Notes under the pieces: model-generated
Database searches by the model: none
What the model saw: the letters and a program-made list of their open reading frames with translations, nothing else
What the model was told of the DNA's origin: nothing
Translations under genes and position numbers: made by a program
NCBI GenBank assembly: GCA_022181065.1
Contig: BQMY01000075.1
Coordinates: forward strand, 62,001 to 126,000
From: Melioribacteraceae bacterium
GTDB taxonomy: Bacteria > Bacteroidota > Ignavibacteria > Ignavibacteriales > Melioribacteraceae
Reading direction: 5' to 3'
DNA length: 64,000 bases
Shown: positions 29,387 to 37,905 of the stretch, one piece after another
Layout: each line of letters starts with the position of its first letter
Numbering within the stretch: the first letter of the stretch is position 1

Positions 29387-30488
29387 ATGTTCGATGATCA
29401 ATTGAAAAAGCTTAAAGATTATACCCTTAATCTCGACAAATTACGAGGTTATCTTTAAGGTAGATGAAAAAGAAGCGAAGATTTATGATTTAAAGAAAAA
29501 GACAGAAGACCCGAAATTCTGGGATGATCAGCAGAACGCTCAGAAAATTCTGCAGGAAATTAAAGGGCTTGAGGATTGGGTAAACGCATGGCAGGATGTA
29601 AAAGATTTCAGGGATGAGATCGACGAACATATTCAATTGGCAGAACTTGAGGAAGATGATTCCCAAGGTTCCGTTATTGATGAGATGCTCGAGAAACTTG
29701 AAGGTAATATTGGAGACCTAGAGTTAAGAAGTATGCTCAGCGGAAGGGATGATAACAGGAATTGTATCCTTACTATTCACTCCGGTGCCGGTGGAACTGA
29801 AGCGCAGGATTGGGCGGATATGATCTTGAGAATGTATCTGCGATGGGGTGAACAAAACGATTACAAGATGACTATGATGGATATGCTGGAAGGTGACGGC
29901 GCCGGCATAAAATCGGCTACGGTAGAGGTATCGGGCGATTTTGCTTACGGTTATCTTAAAGCTGAAAATGGTGTGCACCGACTTGTACGTATCTCCCCAT
30001 TCGATTCGAATAAAAGGCGACACACTTCTTTCGCCTCGGTGTTTGTAATTCCCGAGATTGATGATTCTATTGAGATAGATATTAATCCCGCGGATTTACG
30101 TACCGATACGTTCAGATCAGGTGGAAAAGGTGGTCAGAATGTAAATAAGGTCGAAACAGCAGTAAGAATTACGCATATACCGACGGGTATCGCGGTTGCG
30201 TGCCAGACTGAACGTTCTCAGCTTCAAAATAAAAACAACGCGATGAAACTGCTTAAATCGAAGCTATATCAACTCGAAATTGAGAAGCAGGAAGCCGAGC
30301 AGGATGAAGTTGAAAAAAATAAAATGAAAATAGAGTGGGGGAGTCAGATCCGCTCATATGTTTTCCACCCTTACAATATGGTTAAGGATCACCGAACCGA
30401 TGTTGAAACATCTGATACTCAGGGCGTAATGGATGGTAAACTGAACAATTTTATTAAAGCCTTTTTGCTCAAGTTTTCCAATAACTAG
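29387..30488 (+). CDS. prfB: Peptide chain release factor 2 (programmed +1 frameshift)
   Basis: Translation starts at ATG 29387 (GGAGG upstream), runs 23 codons to LRGYL and meets TAA at 29456-29458. Shifting +1 there (CTT then AAG) joins the frame that runs to 30488, giving 366 residues, the normal RF2 length. The GGQ motif ([13 protein letters not shown]) that triggers peptide release and the SPF anticodon-like tripeptide ([12 protein letters not shown]) identify RF2, which ends translation at UGA and UAA. The shift allows RF2 level to control its own synthesis. The stop at the site is TAA in place of the usual TGA. Confidence 0.95.
29444..29459 (+). promoter_or_regulatory. prfB: prfB +1 frameshift site, UAA type
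   Basis: CGA GGT TAT CTT TAA G. The Shine-Dalgarno-like GAGG lies just before the slippery CTT, as in E. coli (AGG GGG TAT CTT TGA C). The codons before the stop still read R-G-Y-L. The next base is G, where the familiar site has C. Confidence 0.9.
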
Positions 30489-30497
30489 GGAATTGAT

Positions 30498-30878
30498 ATG
30501 AAATTTTACAAAAAAGGTGAGATTATCGCCGAAGATGGCCGCAAGGAGAAAGAACTTTTTATTCTTATGCGAGGCGCTGTTGCAATTTACAAGGGTGATG
30601 TTAAAATCGCCGAGTTTAATGAAACAGGAACAATCATAGGCGAAATGAGTCTGATTCTTGAAACCGAAAGAACCGCTACGATAGTCGCTCTTGAGGATTC
30701 GGAGGTAGTTAATCTGAAAATCAGTCTCGATCTACTTATTGAAAAATTTCCCGGAATCGCTAAAAGTATTATGAAAACCATGGCGGAAAGATTGGCGAAT
30801 CTTACAGATAATTATTGGAAACTAACGTCAAAGACAAGAGAGAAGGATCTTCAGGAGTTTGATGAAGAAGAAAAATAA
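30498..30878 (+). CDS. Stand-alone cyclic-nucleotide-binding domain protein
   Basis: A 126-residue protein that is essentially one cNMP-binding (CRP-like) beta-roll: LFILMRGAVAIYKGD, FNETGTIIGEMSLI and ERTATIVALEDSEV, followed by a helix. The phosphate-binding cassette has GEMSLI and ERTATI, close to the usual GE...RTA pattern. No DNA-binding helix-turn-helix follows, so it is not a normal Crp/Fnr regulator; it may act by binding a partner. It lies 9 bases after prfB and overlaps the MGMT-family gene. Confidence 0.85.
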   Translation: MKFYKKGEIIAEDGRKEKELFILMRGAVAIYKGDVKIAEFNETGTIIGEMSLILETERTATIVALEDSEVVNLKISLDLLIEKFPGIAKSIMKTMAERLANLTDNYWKLTSKTREKDLQEFDEEEK

Positions 30879-31200
30879 CTCTGAGAGGAGTGATTTTTTC
30901 GATAAAGTTTACGAAGTGGTTGCCCGTATTCCATATGGACGGGTGACCACTTACGGAGCTATTGCGGAGTTTTGTGGTGTTAAATCTGCCGCCCGAACTG
31001 TGGGCTGGGCACTAAATGGCGCGAAAGAAACAGGATTGCCTTGTCACAGGGTGGTGAACAGATTTGGCGCCTTAACCGGCAAACAACATTTTGGAGCTCC
31101 GGAGTTAATGCGCGATTTACTGAAATCGGAAGGTGTTGAATTTGATTCCGACAATAATGTTATCATGAAAGAGTATTTGTGGCACCCTGATGAGGATTAA
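30862..31200 (+). CDS. MGMT-family DNA alkyltransferase-like protein
   Basis: A 112-residue protein consisting of the DNA-binding/active-site domain of O6-alkylguanine-DNA alkyltransferase (IPYGRVTTYGAIAEFCG; LPCHRVV; GKQHFGAPE). It has no N-terminal ribonuclease-like domain. The active-site Cys is kept (PCHRV), unlike alkyltransferase-like (ATL) proteins with Trp or Ala there, so it may still accept an alkyl group. ATG 30862 is preferred over TTG 30859 because AGGAG sits four bases before it. It overlaps the preceding gene. Its TAA interlocks with the stop of the convergent PAP2 gene. Confidence 0.88.
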   Translation: MKKKNNSERSDFFDKVYEVVARIPYGRVTTYGAIAEFCGVKSAARTVGWALNGAKETGLPCHRVVNRFGALTGKQHFGAPELMRDLLKSEGVEFDSDNNVIMKEYLWHPDED

Positions 31201-31961
31201 AATCCGATAGAGATATTAAGAATCGGGTTGTGTGTCGCGATGCCCATTTCTTTTTTGTCATGCGTTTCATGCACCCATCTTGCTATAAAATAACCGGTTA
31301 CACCCCCCAGAAACACATCGCTTGTCCAGTGTTTATTATGATAGATCCTTGAAATCCCTGTAATTACCGCCGGAATGTATAAAAGTACCTTGTAGATGGT
31401 CTTTTCCTGATTGGCGGCGAGAATAGTTGACATTGAAAAAGCGAGTGAAGTATGTCCCGAAAAAAATGAAAACCTGTCGGGATACCCGAAACTAAACGGT
31501 TGAAATTCAAATTGTCCTTCATCCATATAAGGACGCGCCCTTCCAAAAGCTACTTTTACAATACCTGTTGTGAATAAAGTATATGAAAACGACTGAAGTA
31601 ACTCAAAACCGATGCGTTTGTTATGTTCGTTGTTTCCTGTATTACCCGCAATCAGGAATGCGCTTCCTATTATCATAGAAGTATATGGCTCGCCATAGAG
31701 TGTGCCGAATTTCATTGGAGCTGATTCCCCGTATCCACGGTTCATGAGGGCTATGGTTTTCACATCCCGGTCATATTGCATTATAAGATAGGTCGCGGCA
31801 GAAAATCCTGCGAGAAGCCCATAATCAGTCGCATTCCACTCAAGCGGTAGAGAAAAAAAATCGCTTGTTTCATCGCCGTACTGTTTAAAACTGTAATCAT
31901 TCTGAGCTGATATTAAAAATGAGGCAATAAGGAATATCGCAAGGAAATATATTTTTGTCAT
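31197..31961 (-). CDS. PAP2-family phosphatase
   Basis: A 254-residue protein with a signal peptide or anchor (MTKIYFLAIFLIASFLISAQ) and the three PAP2 motifs: KVAFGRARPY, FFSGHTS and SRIYHNKHWTSD. Members dephosphorylate lipid phosphates such as undecaprenyl diphosphate or phosphatidate at the periplasmic face. Substrate cannot be told from sequence. Its ATG overlaps the stop of the DUF190 gene, so it is the last gene of the crcB operon. Confidence 0.9.
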   Translation of the reverse strand: MTKIYFLAIFLIASFLISAQNDYSFKQYGDETSDFFSLPLEWNATDYGLLAGFSAATYLIMQYDRDVKTIALMNRGYGESAPMKFGTLYGEPYTSMIIGSAFLIAGNTGNNEHNKRIGFELLQSFSYTLFTTGIVKVAFGRARPYMDEGQFEFQPFSFGYPDRFSFFSGHTSLAFSMSTILAANQEKTIYKVLLYIPAVITGISRIYHNKHWTSDVFLGGVTGYFIARWVHETHDKKEMGIATHNPILNISIGF

Positions 31962-32314
31962 GAATTATCTTTCCGTGAAGTATAGTGGATTATTTCAGCC
32001 TTCTCGATTGTTATTAAACCACCGCAATCAGCTTCTTCGAAAATGGTTTTAACGAGCGGGATAAAATCATCAATTTTCTGAACGCTGTCAACAATTTCGA
32101 TTACGACAGGTAAATCGGTAGAAAGGGCAAAAAGTTTGGAAGTTCTGATCACGCTTGTTTTCCCGAAGCCCATCATACCTTTGTATGCGGTAGCGCCGGC
32201 AAGCCCTGCCTTTCTTGCTTCCAGTACAATTCGTTCATGTACATTTATCGCACCTGATTTATCACTCTCGCCGAGGAAAATTCTTAATAGTTTTGCATCA
32301 CCTTCAATTTTCAT
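31958..32314 (-). CDS. DUF190 family protein
   Basis: A 118-residue DUF190 protein (LLRIFLGESDKSG; LEARKAGLAGATAYKGMMGFG; VVIEIVDSVQKI), a PII-like small ferredoxin-fold family. It lies two bases after crcB, a frequent pairing, and probably modulates fluoride channel function; the mechanism is not established. Confidence 0.9.
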   Translation of the reverse strand: MKIEGDAKLLRIFLGESDKSGAINVHERIVLEARKAGLAGATAYKGMMGFGKTSVIRTSKLFALSTDLPVVIEIVDSVQKIDDFIPLVKTIFEEADCGGLITIEKAEIIHYTSRKDNS

Positions 32315-32316
32315 AT

Positions 32317-32685
32317 TTACCTCGTTAATAGATAGGCAATATAAACACCCGCAATAGTAAATAAAATGTTAAAAATAATGTTGCCAGAACCGAGCAGCAT
32401 TTCACCGGAACGGAAAAGGTTGACCGTTTCGAGTGAAAAAGTTGAAAAAGTTGTGAAACCACCGCAAAACCCGGTACCAATAAGAAGTTTGGTGTTTTGT
32501 GAGAGTCCGGCTTTATCTTCGTAAGTAAAAAAGAGCATACCAAGAATAAAACTTCCCAATATATTAACAGCCAATGTACCGAAAGGAAAATAAGCAGGAA
32601 GATGTTTGGAGATTTCGGTAGATATCCACCACCTTGCTCCACCGCCGAAACCGGCTCCGATAAAAACCCAGATAAAATTAAGCAT
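32317..32685 (-). CDS. crcB: Fluoride channel CrcB/Fluc
   Basis: A 122-residue protein with four membrane helices and the Fluc signature: GAGFGGGARWW, the FGTLAVNILGSFILG helix and GFCGGFTTFSTFS. It forms a dual-topology dimer that exports fluoride across the inner membrane. It is first in the operon crcB-DUF190-PAP2. I see no fluoride riboswitch in the 98 bases upstream. Confidence 0.96.
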   Translation of the reverse strand: MLNFIWVFIGAGFGGGARWWISTEISKHLPAYFPFGTLAVNILGSFILGMLFFTYEDKAGLSQNTKLLIGTGFCGGFTTFSTFSLETVNLFRSGEMLLGSGNIIFNILFTIAGVYIAYLLTR

Positions 32686-32783
32686 CAGAATAAATTTTTA
32701 TGTTAATACAACTATTTTAACTTTTGTAAGTCTAAAGTATAAAATAGAGAAAACTTTTATAAATATTTAACGAGGGGAGCTAT

Positions 32784-33683
32784 ATGAACAAAAAAATATT
32801 AACAATTTCGGTGCTGCTGATTTTAGGATTTACTTTCTCGGTTTATGCGGGCGGCATAAAAGTTCTGCATGAAAAGACTTTCAGCGTGGAAAAAGGTGAA
32901 TTGCTGGAGTTATTCGCTTCTACGGGTAATGTTAAAATTACCACATGGGAGAATGATGAAGTATATGTAAAGGTATTCGGGAACAGCAGAGCTGAAGAGA
33001 AAGTTGAATTCAGTTTTGATGAAACGAGTCGAGGTGTAAAAATAAAAGCTGAAAAAAGGGGATCCAATTGGTTCAACTGGGGAAGCGGGATTAAGTTGAA
33101 TTTTGAAATCAGGGTACCATCACGATTTGATACCGAAATTAAAACCGCCGGCGGTGATATCTTCGTTGCTGATCTCGAAGGAGAAAATGAATTAAAAACT
33201 TCAGGTGGTGATTTGACTCTCTTCAACCTGAAAGGCGCTCTGGAAGCTAAAACATCGGGGGGCAAGATAGAGCTTGAAGGGCATGAAGGCAAGGCATACC
33301 TTGGAACAAGTGGCGGCGACATTGATGTTAAAGGACAGGATGGTGATATCGAAGCCAAAACTTCCGGTGGCGACATTGAAATGAACGTGAAATCGGGGAG
33401 AGTTCGCGGAAGTACTTCCGGTGGTGACGTAAGACTGGTTTATAGCGGCGAGAATGAAGGTATTGCACTAAGCACCAGCGGTGGTGACATCAGAATGAGA
33501 TTACCTTCAAATATTAAGGCAGAGATTGATTGTACTACATCGGGTGGTAGGGTAAGAAATAATCTCAACACAACTAAAATTTACAGAGATAAAAAAACAT
33601 CACTTGAAGCTGAACTAAACGGAGGCGGAGCGCTGATCAAAGCCAGAACTTCCGGTGGTGATGTAACATTAGATTCTTTTTAG
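32784..33683 (+). CDS. Secreted DUF4097-type beta-repeat protein
   Basis: A 299-residue protein with a signal peptide (MNKKILTISVLLILGFTFS) and a C-terminal two-thirds built of short TSGGD(I/V/L) repeats of about 18-25 residues, matching DUF4097 (beta-strand repeat) proteins. They should fold as a right-handed beta-helix or solenoid. It lacks any catalytic motif and its role is unknown. It is probably periplasmic or surface-exposed; there is no T9SS sorting domain. Confidence 0.85.
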   Translation: MNKKILTISVLLILGFTFSVYAGGIKVLHEKTFSVEKGELLELFASTGNVKITTWENDEVYVKVFGNSRAEEKVEFSFDETSRGVKIKAEKRGSNWFNWGSGIKLNFEIRVPSRFDTEIKTAGGDIFVADLEGENELKTSGGDLTLFNLKGALEAKTSGGKIELEGHEGKAYLGTSGGDIDVKGQDGDIEAKTSGGDIEMNVKSGRVRGSTSGGDVRLVYSGENEGIALSTSGGDIRMRLPSNIKAEIDCTTSGGRVRNNLNTTKIYRDKKTSLEAELNGGGALIKARTSGGDVTLDSF

Positions 33684-33700
33684 ATAGCAATCCCTCTAAG

Positions 33701-33733
33701 CCGGCTCTTGGGTAAAACCAGGGTCGGTATTTA
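33701..33733 (+). terminator. Probable terminator after the DUF4097 gene
   Basis: CCGGCTCTTGG (33701-33711) pairs with CCAGGGTCGG (33718-33727) with two G-T pairs and one bulged T, followed by TATTTATT. The stem is imperfect. Confidence 0.5.
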
Positions 33734-33837
33734 TTCCTCCCATTTAATTCCGGTCAATTATTTCCCCATATTTTGAATAAAGAGTAAAAATAATTAATTT
33801 TATTTTTGCACACTAAAACTACACTTCAGGAGGGAAA

Positions 33838-35052
33838 TTGACTTACAAGGCAGTCATGTTTTTACTTATTCTGATTTCTGGTATATCGGCGCAGCCAACT
33901 GTCAGGAGTCTGCAAATAAATGGTGGTTCAGGCATACCTGTATTGACCAGAGTTTCAGACGGATATTCGGGAAGGATTAATATCAGCTTTGATGTGGAAA
34001 GTGAACAAATCCCGAATATGGATATAATATTTCGTTTCTGCGATAAAAACTGGAAGCCGTATTCCGCACTCGAGTTTCAGAACAGATTAAATAATATCGA
34101 CCGCAATCTTGCATTTGAAAGTCTTCCGGCAGGAGTAGCCGGCGCGGATTACTATTTTAACGGATATTACCCTTCAAGCGAAGTGACCTTTCCATTTTCA
34201 GGGCATTACATTTTTGAGATTGTAAATACATACAATCATAACGAAGTTTATGAATATGGCAAATTTTTTGTAGTTGACCAGATTGTTGAACTAAGTGTTG
34301 AAATTATGGACGAAAGATTTGACGATCGGAATTCTTTCCCATTCAAACTTGATGAAGTTCATAAAATCACTACAGCTTTCAGTCTGCCCGATGGATATTT
34401 TAACAATCAGATAGAAGAAGTAAGGATATATCAGAACAAAGTGTTGGAAGAACCCTACGTTATCCGAAGAGATGATTATGGCCGGAACCGATACTTTGAG
34501 TGGGATGGCGCAAACAGGATGAAGTTTATCGCAAAAGATGTAATTCCGGGGAATGAGTACAGACAAATTGATATACGTAAAGCGTCCAAATATCCAGCGC
34601 CGGATGCAAAAGCTCATTTTGGCGGATTTGACCAATCCCGGTTTTATTCCCGTGCAAAACGCGACAATAACGGAGGATTTACACTCATTTCACCAAAAAA
34701 CGCTGAGGGTGATTACTTAAATGTGAAGTTCGAATTGCAACTTCCCAAACCGATAGATGAAGATATTTTTTTAACAGGCTCATTTAATTTCTGGGAGTTG
34801 TGGCCGATTTACAAAATGGAGAAGAAGGATGATTTCTATTCCATCGAAATTCCTCTTAAGAGAGGAGTTTATGATTATCAGTATGTGACAGGATACTTGC
34901 GCGATGATGAGATTATTAATCCAGACAGAGTTGCCATCGAGGGAAATTTTTGGGAAACTAATAATGAATATTCCGTATTTTTGTATTATCGGACTACGGA
35001 GTTGGGTGGTTACGACAAAATAATTGGATTTGAAAGAAAAACGAATAACTAA
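33838..35052 (+). CDS. T9SS plug protein (DUF5103 family)
   Basis: A 404-residue DUF5103-type protein with a signal peptide (from MTYKAVMFLLILISG). Family motifs are VRSLQINGGSGIPVL, FRFCDKNWKPY, and a C-terminal immunoglobulin-like domain with FLTGSFNFWELWP. In Flavobacterium the Plug protein of this family closes the periplasmic end of the SprA pore when no substrate is loaded. The start is TTG at 33838, with AGGAGGG right before it. SprA is encoded 20 kb away in this window, so the two can work together although not in one operon. Confidence 0.85.
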   Translation: MTYKAVMFLLILISGISAQPTVRSLQINGGSGIPVLTRVSDGYSGRINISFDVESEQIPNMDIIFRFCDKNWKPYSALEFQNRLNNIDRNLAFESLPAGVAGADYYFNGYYPSSEVTFPFSGHYIFEIVNTYNHNEVYEYGKFFVVDQIVELSVEIMDERFDDRNSFPFKLDEVHKITTAFSLPDGYFNNQIEEVRIYQNKVLEEPYVIRRDDYGRNRYFEWDGANRMKFIAKDVIPGNEYRQIDIRKASKYPAPDAKAHFGGFDQSRFYSRAKRDNNGGFTLISPKNAEGDYLNVKFELQLPKPIDEDIFLTGSFNFWELWPIYKMEKKDDFYSIEIPLKRGVYDYQYVTGYLRDDEIINPDRVAIEGNFWETNNEYSVFLYYRTTELGGYDKIIGFERKTNN

Positions 35053-35053
35053 T

Positions 35054-36043
35054 ATGAATGATGTAAAAATTGGTGTGATTGGTACGGGGCATCTCGGAAA
35101 TCTCCACACAAAATTGTTTAAACAAGTTTCAAACTGTTCTATTTCCGGTATTTACGATGTAGATATTGAAAAAGCAAAACAGGTAGCGGCTGATCATGAT
35201 GTGAAATATTTTGAAAATCTTGATTTGCTCTTTGACGCATCCGACGCGGTTTCCATTGTTGCGTCAACAAGCGCCCATTATGAACTAGCAAAAAGAGCCC
35301 TTGAAAAAGGTAAACATATTTTCCTCGAAAAACCGATCACCGCTACTATTGAACAGGGTGAGGAAATTGTAAAATTTGCCCGTGAAAATAACTTGCTCGT
35401 CCAGGTTGGACATATTGAAAGATTTAACCCCGCGCTGCTATCGCTCGAAAAATATAAACTCGACCCCAAATTTATTCAGACAGACAGACTCGCTCAGTTT
35501 AACCCTCGTGGAACAGATGTAGCTGTTGTGCTCGATTTGATGATCCATGATATCGATATCATTCTTTCACTTATTAAAAGCAAAGTAAAACATATCAGCG
35601 CGAGTGGTGTTCCGGTAGTTTCTGATACTATTGATATAGCAAACGCCCGCCTTGAATTTGAAAACGGTTCGGTCGCGAATGTTACCGCAAGCAGGATTTC
35701 ACAAAAGAAAATGCGCAAAATGAGAATGTTCCAGCGGGATACATATATTTCAGTCGATTTTGGCACCGGCGTCAGTGAAGTATTCCGTCTTGAAGCACCT
35801 GAAAATATGGGCGAAGCAATGATGAGTTTTGGTGAAATTGGTGTTGGCGACAGAAAGAAATTGGTCGTTTATGAGCAGCCTGAACTTAAACAGGTCAACG
35901 CGCTCCAGCATGAATTGCAGCTTTTTGTCGATGCGGTTAAAAATGGAACAGAACCTGTTGTAACGGGTGAAGATGGTTTAAGAGCTTTAAAGATCGCTGA
36001 AATTATCATCAAAAAAATTGAAGAATCATCAAAAGGAGTATAA
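35054..36043 (+). CDS. Gfo/Idh/MocA family oxidoreductase
   Basis: A 329-residue NAD(P)-dependent oxidoreductase. The N-terminal Rossmann fold starts IGVIGTGHLGNLH and continues to the EKPIT motif (KHIFLEKPITAT), whose Lys is the conserved catalytic or binding residue; the C-terminal half is the GFO/IDH/MocA substrate domain. The substrate is unknown. I start it at ATG 35054, directly after the stop of the plug gene, because the upstream in-frame extension would add only a short non-conserved tail. It overlaps the next gene by one base. Confidence 0.9.
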   Translation: MNDVKIGVIGTGHLGNLHTKLFKQVSNCSISGIYDVDIEKAKQVAADHDVKYFENLDLLFDASDAVSIVASTSAHYELAKRALEKGKHIFLEKPITATIEQGEEIVKFARENNLLVQVGHIERFNPALLSLEKYKLDPKFIQTDRLAQFNPRGTDVAVVLDLMIHDIDIILSLIKSKVKHISASGVPVVSDTIDIANARLEFENGSVANVTASRISQKKMRKMRMFQRDTYISVDFGTGVSEVFRLEAPENMGEAMMSFGEIGVGDRKKLVVYEQPELKQVNALQHELQLFVDAVKNGTEPVVTGEDGLRALKIAEIIIKKIEESSKGV

Positions 36044-36636
36044 TGAAAAAATTAGCAGTGATCTTTCTAATATTTTTTATTACCGGGTGCAGCAGTTTTA
36101 ATCTGACTGATTCGATCAAAAAGGTAAAGTTCAACCTCGTTGAAGTTAAATCTATCAAATTCTGCGATGTTGATTTTAAGGATAAAAAGAAGCTTAAAGA
36201 CTTTTCCCTTGGAGAAATAGCCAAAATTTCAGCTTCTGTTATTCAGGGAAAATTCCCCGGTAAAGTTACTTTCGAGGTGAAAGCTGTTAATAATTCAGAT
36301 AAACCGGATGCGTTTTCATTTGCTGATGTTGGAATTAAATCATTCCCTTACACTCTTTATCTGTATGATAAGCAAGTTGTTACGGGTAATATCAATAATC
36401 CGGTAAACTTCCCTGCGCCGGGGAGCAGTTCTACATTTGAGATAAATGCCGATTTCGATATGGTGAACATGTTCAGGGAACTTGGATACGAAAAACTTAT
36501 TGAAACTGTGTTGGCAATCAGGGCGGGTGATTTTGCCGATATAAGCGCTAAAATTACTTCCCGTCCGATTTTGAATGTTCCGTGGGGTGAATATGAATTC
36601 CCGGAAGAGATAAAGTTGGAAAACAAAATTGATTGA
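36043..36636 (+). CDS. LEA14-like lipoprotein
   Basis: A 197-residue protein with a lipoprotein signal ending in the lipobox ITGC (Cys16), so it is probably anchored in the outer or inner membrane. The rest is a LEA14-like (water-stress and hypersensitive response type) beta-sandwich pattern: VKAVNNSDKPDAF and YLYDKQVVTGN. Function is unknown. It overlaps the preceding oxidoreductase gene by one base. Confidence 0.75.
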   Translation: MKKLAVIFLIFFITGCSSFNLTDSIKKVKFNLVEVKSIKFCDVDFKDKKKLKDFSLGEIAKISASVIQGKFPGKVTFEVKAVNNSDKPDAFSFADVGIKSFPYTLYLYDKQVVTGNINNPVNFPAPGSSSTFEINADFDMVNMFRELGYEKLIETVLAIRAGDFADISAKITSRPILNVPWGEYEFPEEIKLENKID

Positions 36637-36650
36637 TTTTCGGAGAAACG

Positions 36651-37610
36651 ATGAGCCAGACTAAGTACGCGATTGGTGTTGATTTAGGTGGTACTACCGT
36701 AAAGCTCGGTATTGTAAGTGACAAAGGAAAGATTGTACAAAAAATAGCCCTTGATACATGCGCTTTGGATGGTCCTGAAAAGGTTGTTAAGCAGATCAAA
36801 AAGGGAATAAAAGAGCTTCTCGGTAACAATAAACGTAAGATAGAAGGTATTGGTGTTGGAGCTCCCGGACTTGTAATACTAAAAAAAGGGACTGTGGAAA
36901 ACCCGCCAAATTTACCGGGATGGGGACGTGTTCAGCTTGGTAAAAGACTCGAGAAGGAGTTTAATTATCCCGTATTTGTCGAAAATGACGCAAACGCTGC
37001 TGCTGTTGGTGAAATGATTTTTGGCGCCGGGAAAAAACACGATAACTTTATTATGGTTACTCTCGGTACCGGTGTTGGCGGCGGTTTAATACTTAATAAA
37101 AAGGTTTATCGTGGTGAAACCGGTGCTGCCGGTGAGATCGGACATGTTTCGATAAACAGGGAAGGCAGGCTTTGTAATTGTGGTATGCCAGGCTGTATTG
37201 AGGCATATGCCGGAAATAATCATCTTGTAAATATAGTTAATGAACAGCTCCCGGAGAGAACCGATTCGCTTTTATATAAATGGATAAATGACGAAGAAAA
37301 AGTACTCGATCCTAAACTTATACACGAAGCTGCACAGCAGGATGACAAATTTGCGTGTGAAGTTATTACTGAATTCGCGTGTAATCTGGGCTCCGGTCTT
37401 GCGTCAATTATAAATCTGCTTGATGTCAGCACGGTTATTATCGGAGGTGGTGTTGCAGGTTTTGGGGACAGACTTTTTGATGCTGTAAAAGATAAAATTA
37501 AAGAAAGAGTGCTTAAACCGATTGCTCCGCGAATAAAAGTTAAAGCGGCACGTCTTAAAAATGAAGCGGGAATAAAAGGCGCCTCTTCACTCGTCTTTTT
37601 GAGAGGGTAG
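36651..37610 (+). CDS. ROK-family sugar kinase
   Basis: A 319-residue ROK kinase, likely a glucokinase or N-acetyl-sugar kinase. ATP-binding GVDLGGTTVKLG, catalytic ENDANAAAVGE and the zinc-binding CNCGMPGCIEAY (CxCGxxGCxE) are all present. There is no N-terminal helix-turn-helix, so it is an enzyme and not a ROK repressor. ATG 36651 is chosen because GGAG lies at the right distance and the ATP motif starts soon after. Confidence 0.92.
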   Translation: MSQTKYAIGVDLGGTTVKLGIVSDKGKIVQKIALDTCALDGPEKVVKQIKKGIKELLGNNKRKIEGIGVGAPGLVILKKGTVENPPNLPGWGRVQLGKRLEKEFNYPVFVENDANAAAVGEMIFGAGKKHDNFIMVTLGTGVGGGLILNKKVYRGETGAAGEIGHVSINREGRLCNCGMPGCIEAYAGNNHLVNIVNEQLPERTDSLLYKWINDEEKVLDPKLIHEAAQQDDKFACEVITEFACNLGSGLASIINLLDVSTVIIGGGVAGFGDRLFDAVKDKIKERVLKPIAPRIKVKAARLKNEAGIKGASSLVFLRG

Positions 37611-37670
37611 TGTAAGCGCGACTTTCCGATTTGTAATTATTGCAGTATCTCGACAATACTATAATTCTGG

Positions 37671-37702
37671 ATTCCCTCCGCCTGAGGCGGATGCGAGGGA
37701 AT
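37671..37702. repeat. Short palindromic repeat (TCCGCC-type)
   Basis: Nested inverted repeats: ATTCCCTC (37671-37678) with GAGGGAAT (37695-37702), inside which TCCGCC pairs with GGCGGA. A similar TCCGCC/GGCGGA hairpin lies at 46515-46529. REP-like, unassigned. Confidence 0.6.
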
Positions 37703-37720
37703 GACAAGTTAATAGTTTTC

Positions 37721-37808
37721 AAGTCCTCCTTTTGAAGGAGGTGGATTTCGACGATGGTCGAAAGACGGAGGATGATTCATTGGGTATTTAGACTTTTTGG
37801 TCATCCCC
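37721..37808 (+). repeat. Dispersed palindromic repeat, copy A
   Basis: An 88-bp unit made of paired motifs: CCTCCTT/AAGGAGG, TTTCGAC/GTCGAAA, and an outer CCTCC/GGAGG. It ends GACTTTTTGGTCATCCCC. The same unit recurs at 46585-46668 (close to identical over about 80 bases) and in inverted form at 44486-44542. It fills the gap between the ROK kinase and the NYN gene. It could be a REP- or MITE-type element. No transposase is present. Confidence 0.8.
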
Positions 37809-37905
37809 TATCCAGTTTCGAAATATTAACCAAAGGTGCAGATGTATTTTTATTTTACTGATTCTCATGTCCAGATAAAAGTAGGATGGTAAAATAGGCA
37901 GGATA

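Noticed and set aside
29637-30488. prfB starting at 29637 as an independent 283-residue protein
   Set aside because: The upstream frame joined by the +1 shift gives a normal-length RF2 with a conserved N-terminus, so the later start is not the true one.
32686-32783. Fluoride riboswitch upstream of crcB
   Set aside because: The 98-base gap is AT-rich and lacks the conserved GG-GAUGG core, so the operon is probably not under this control.
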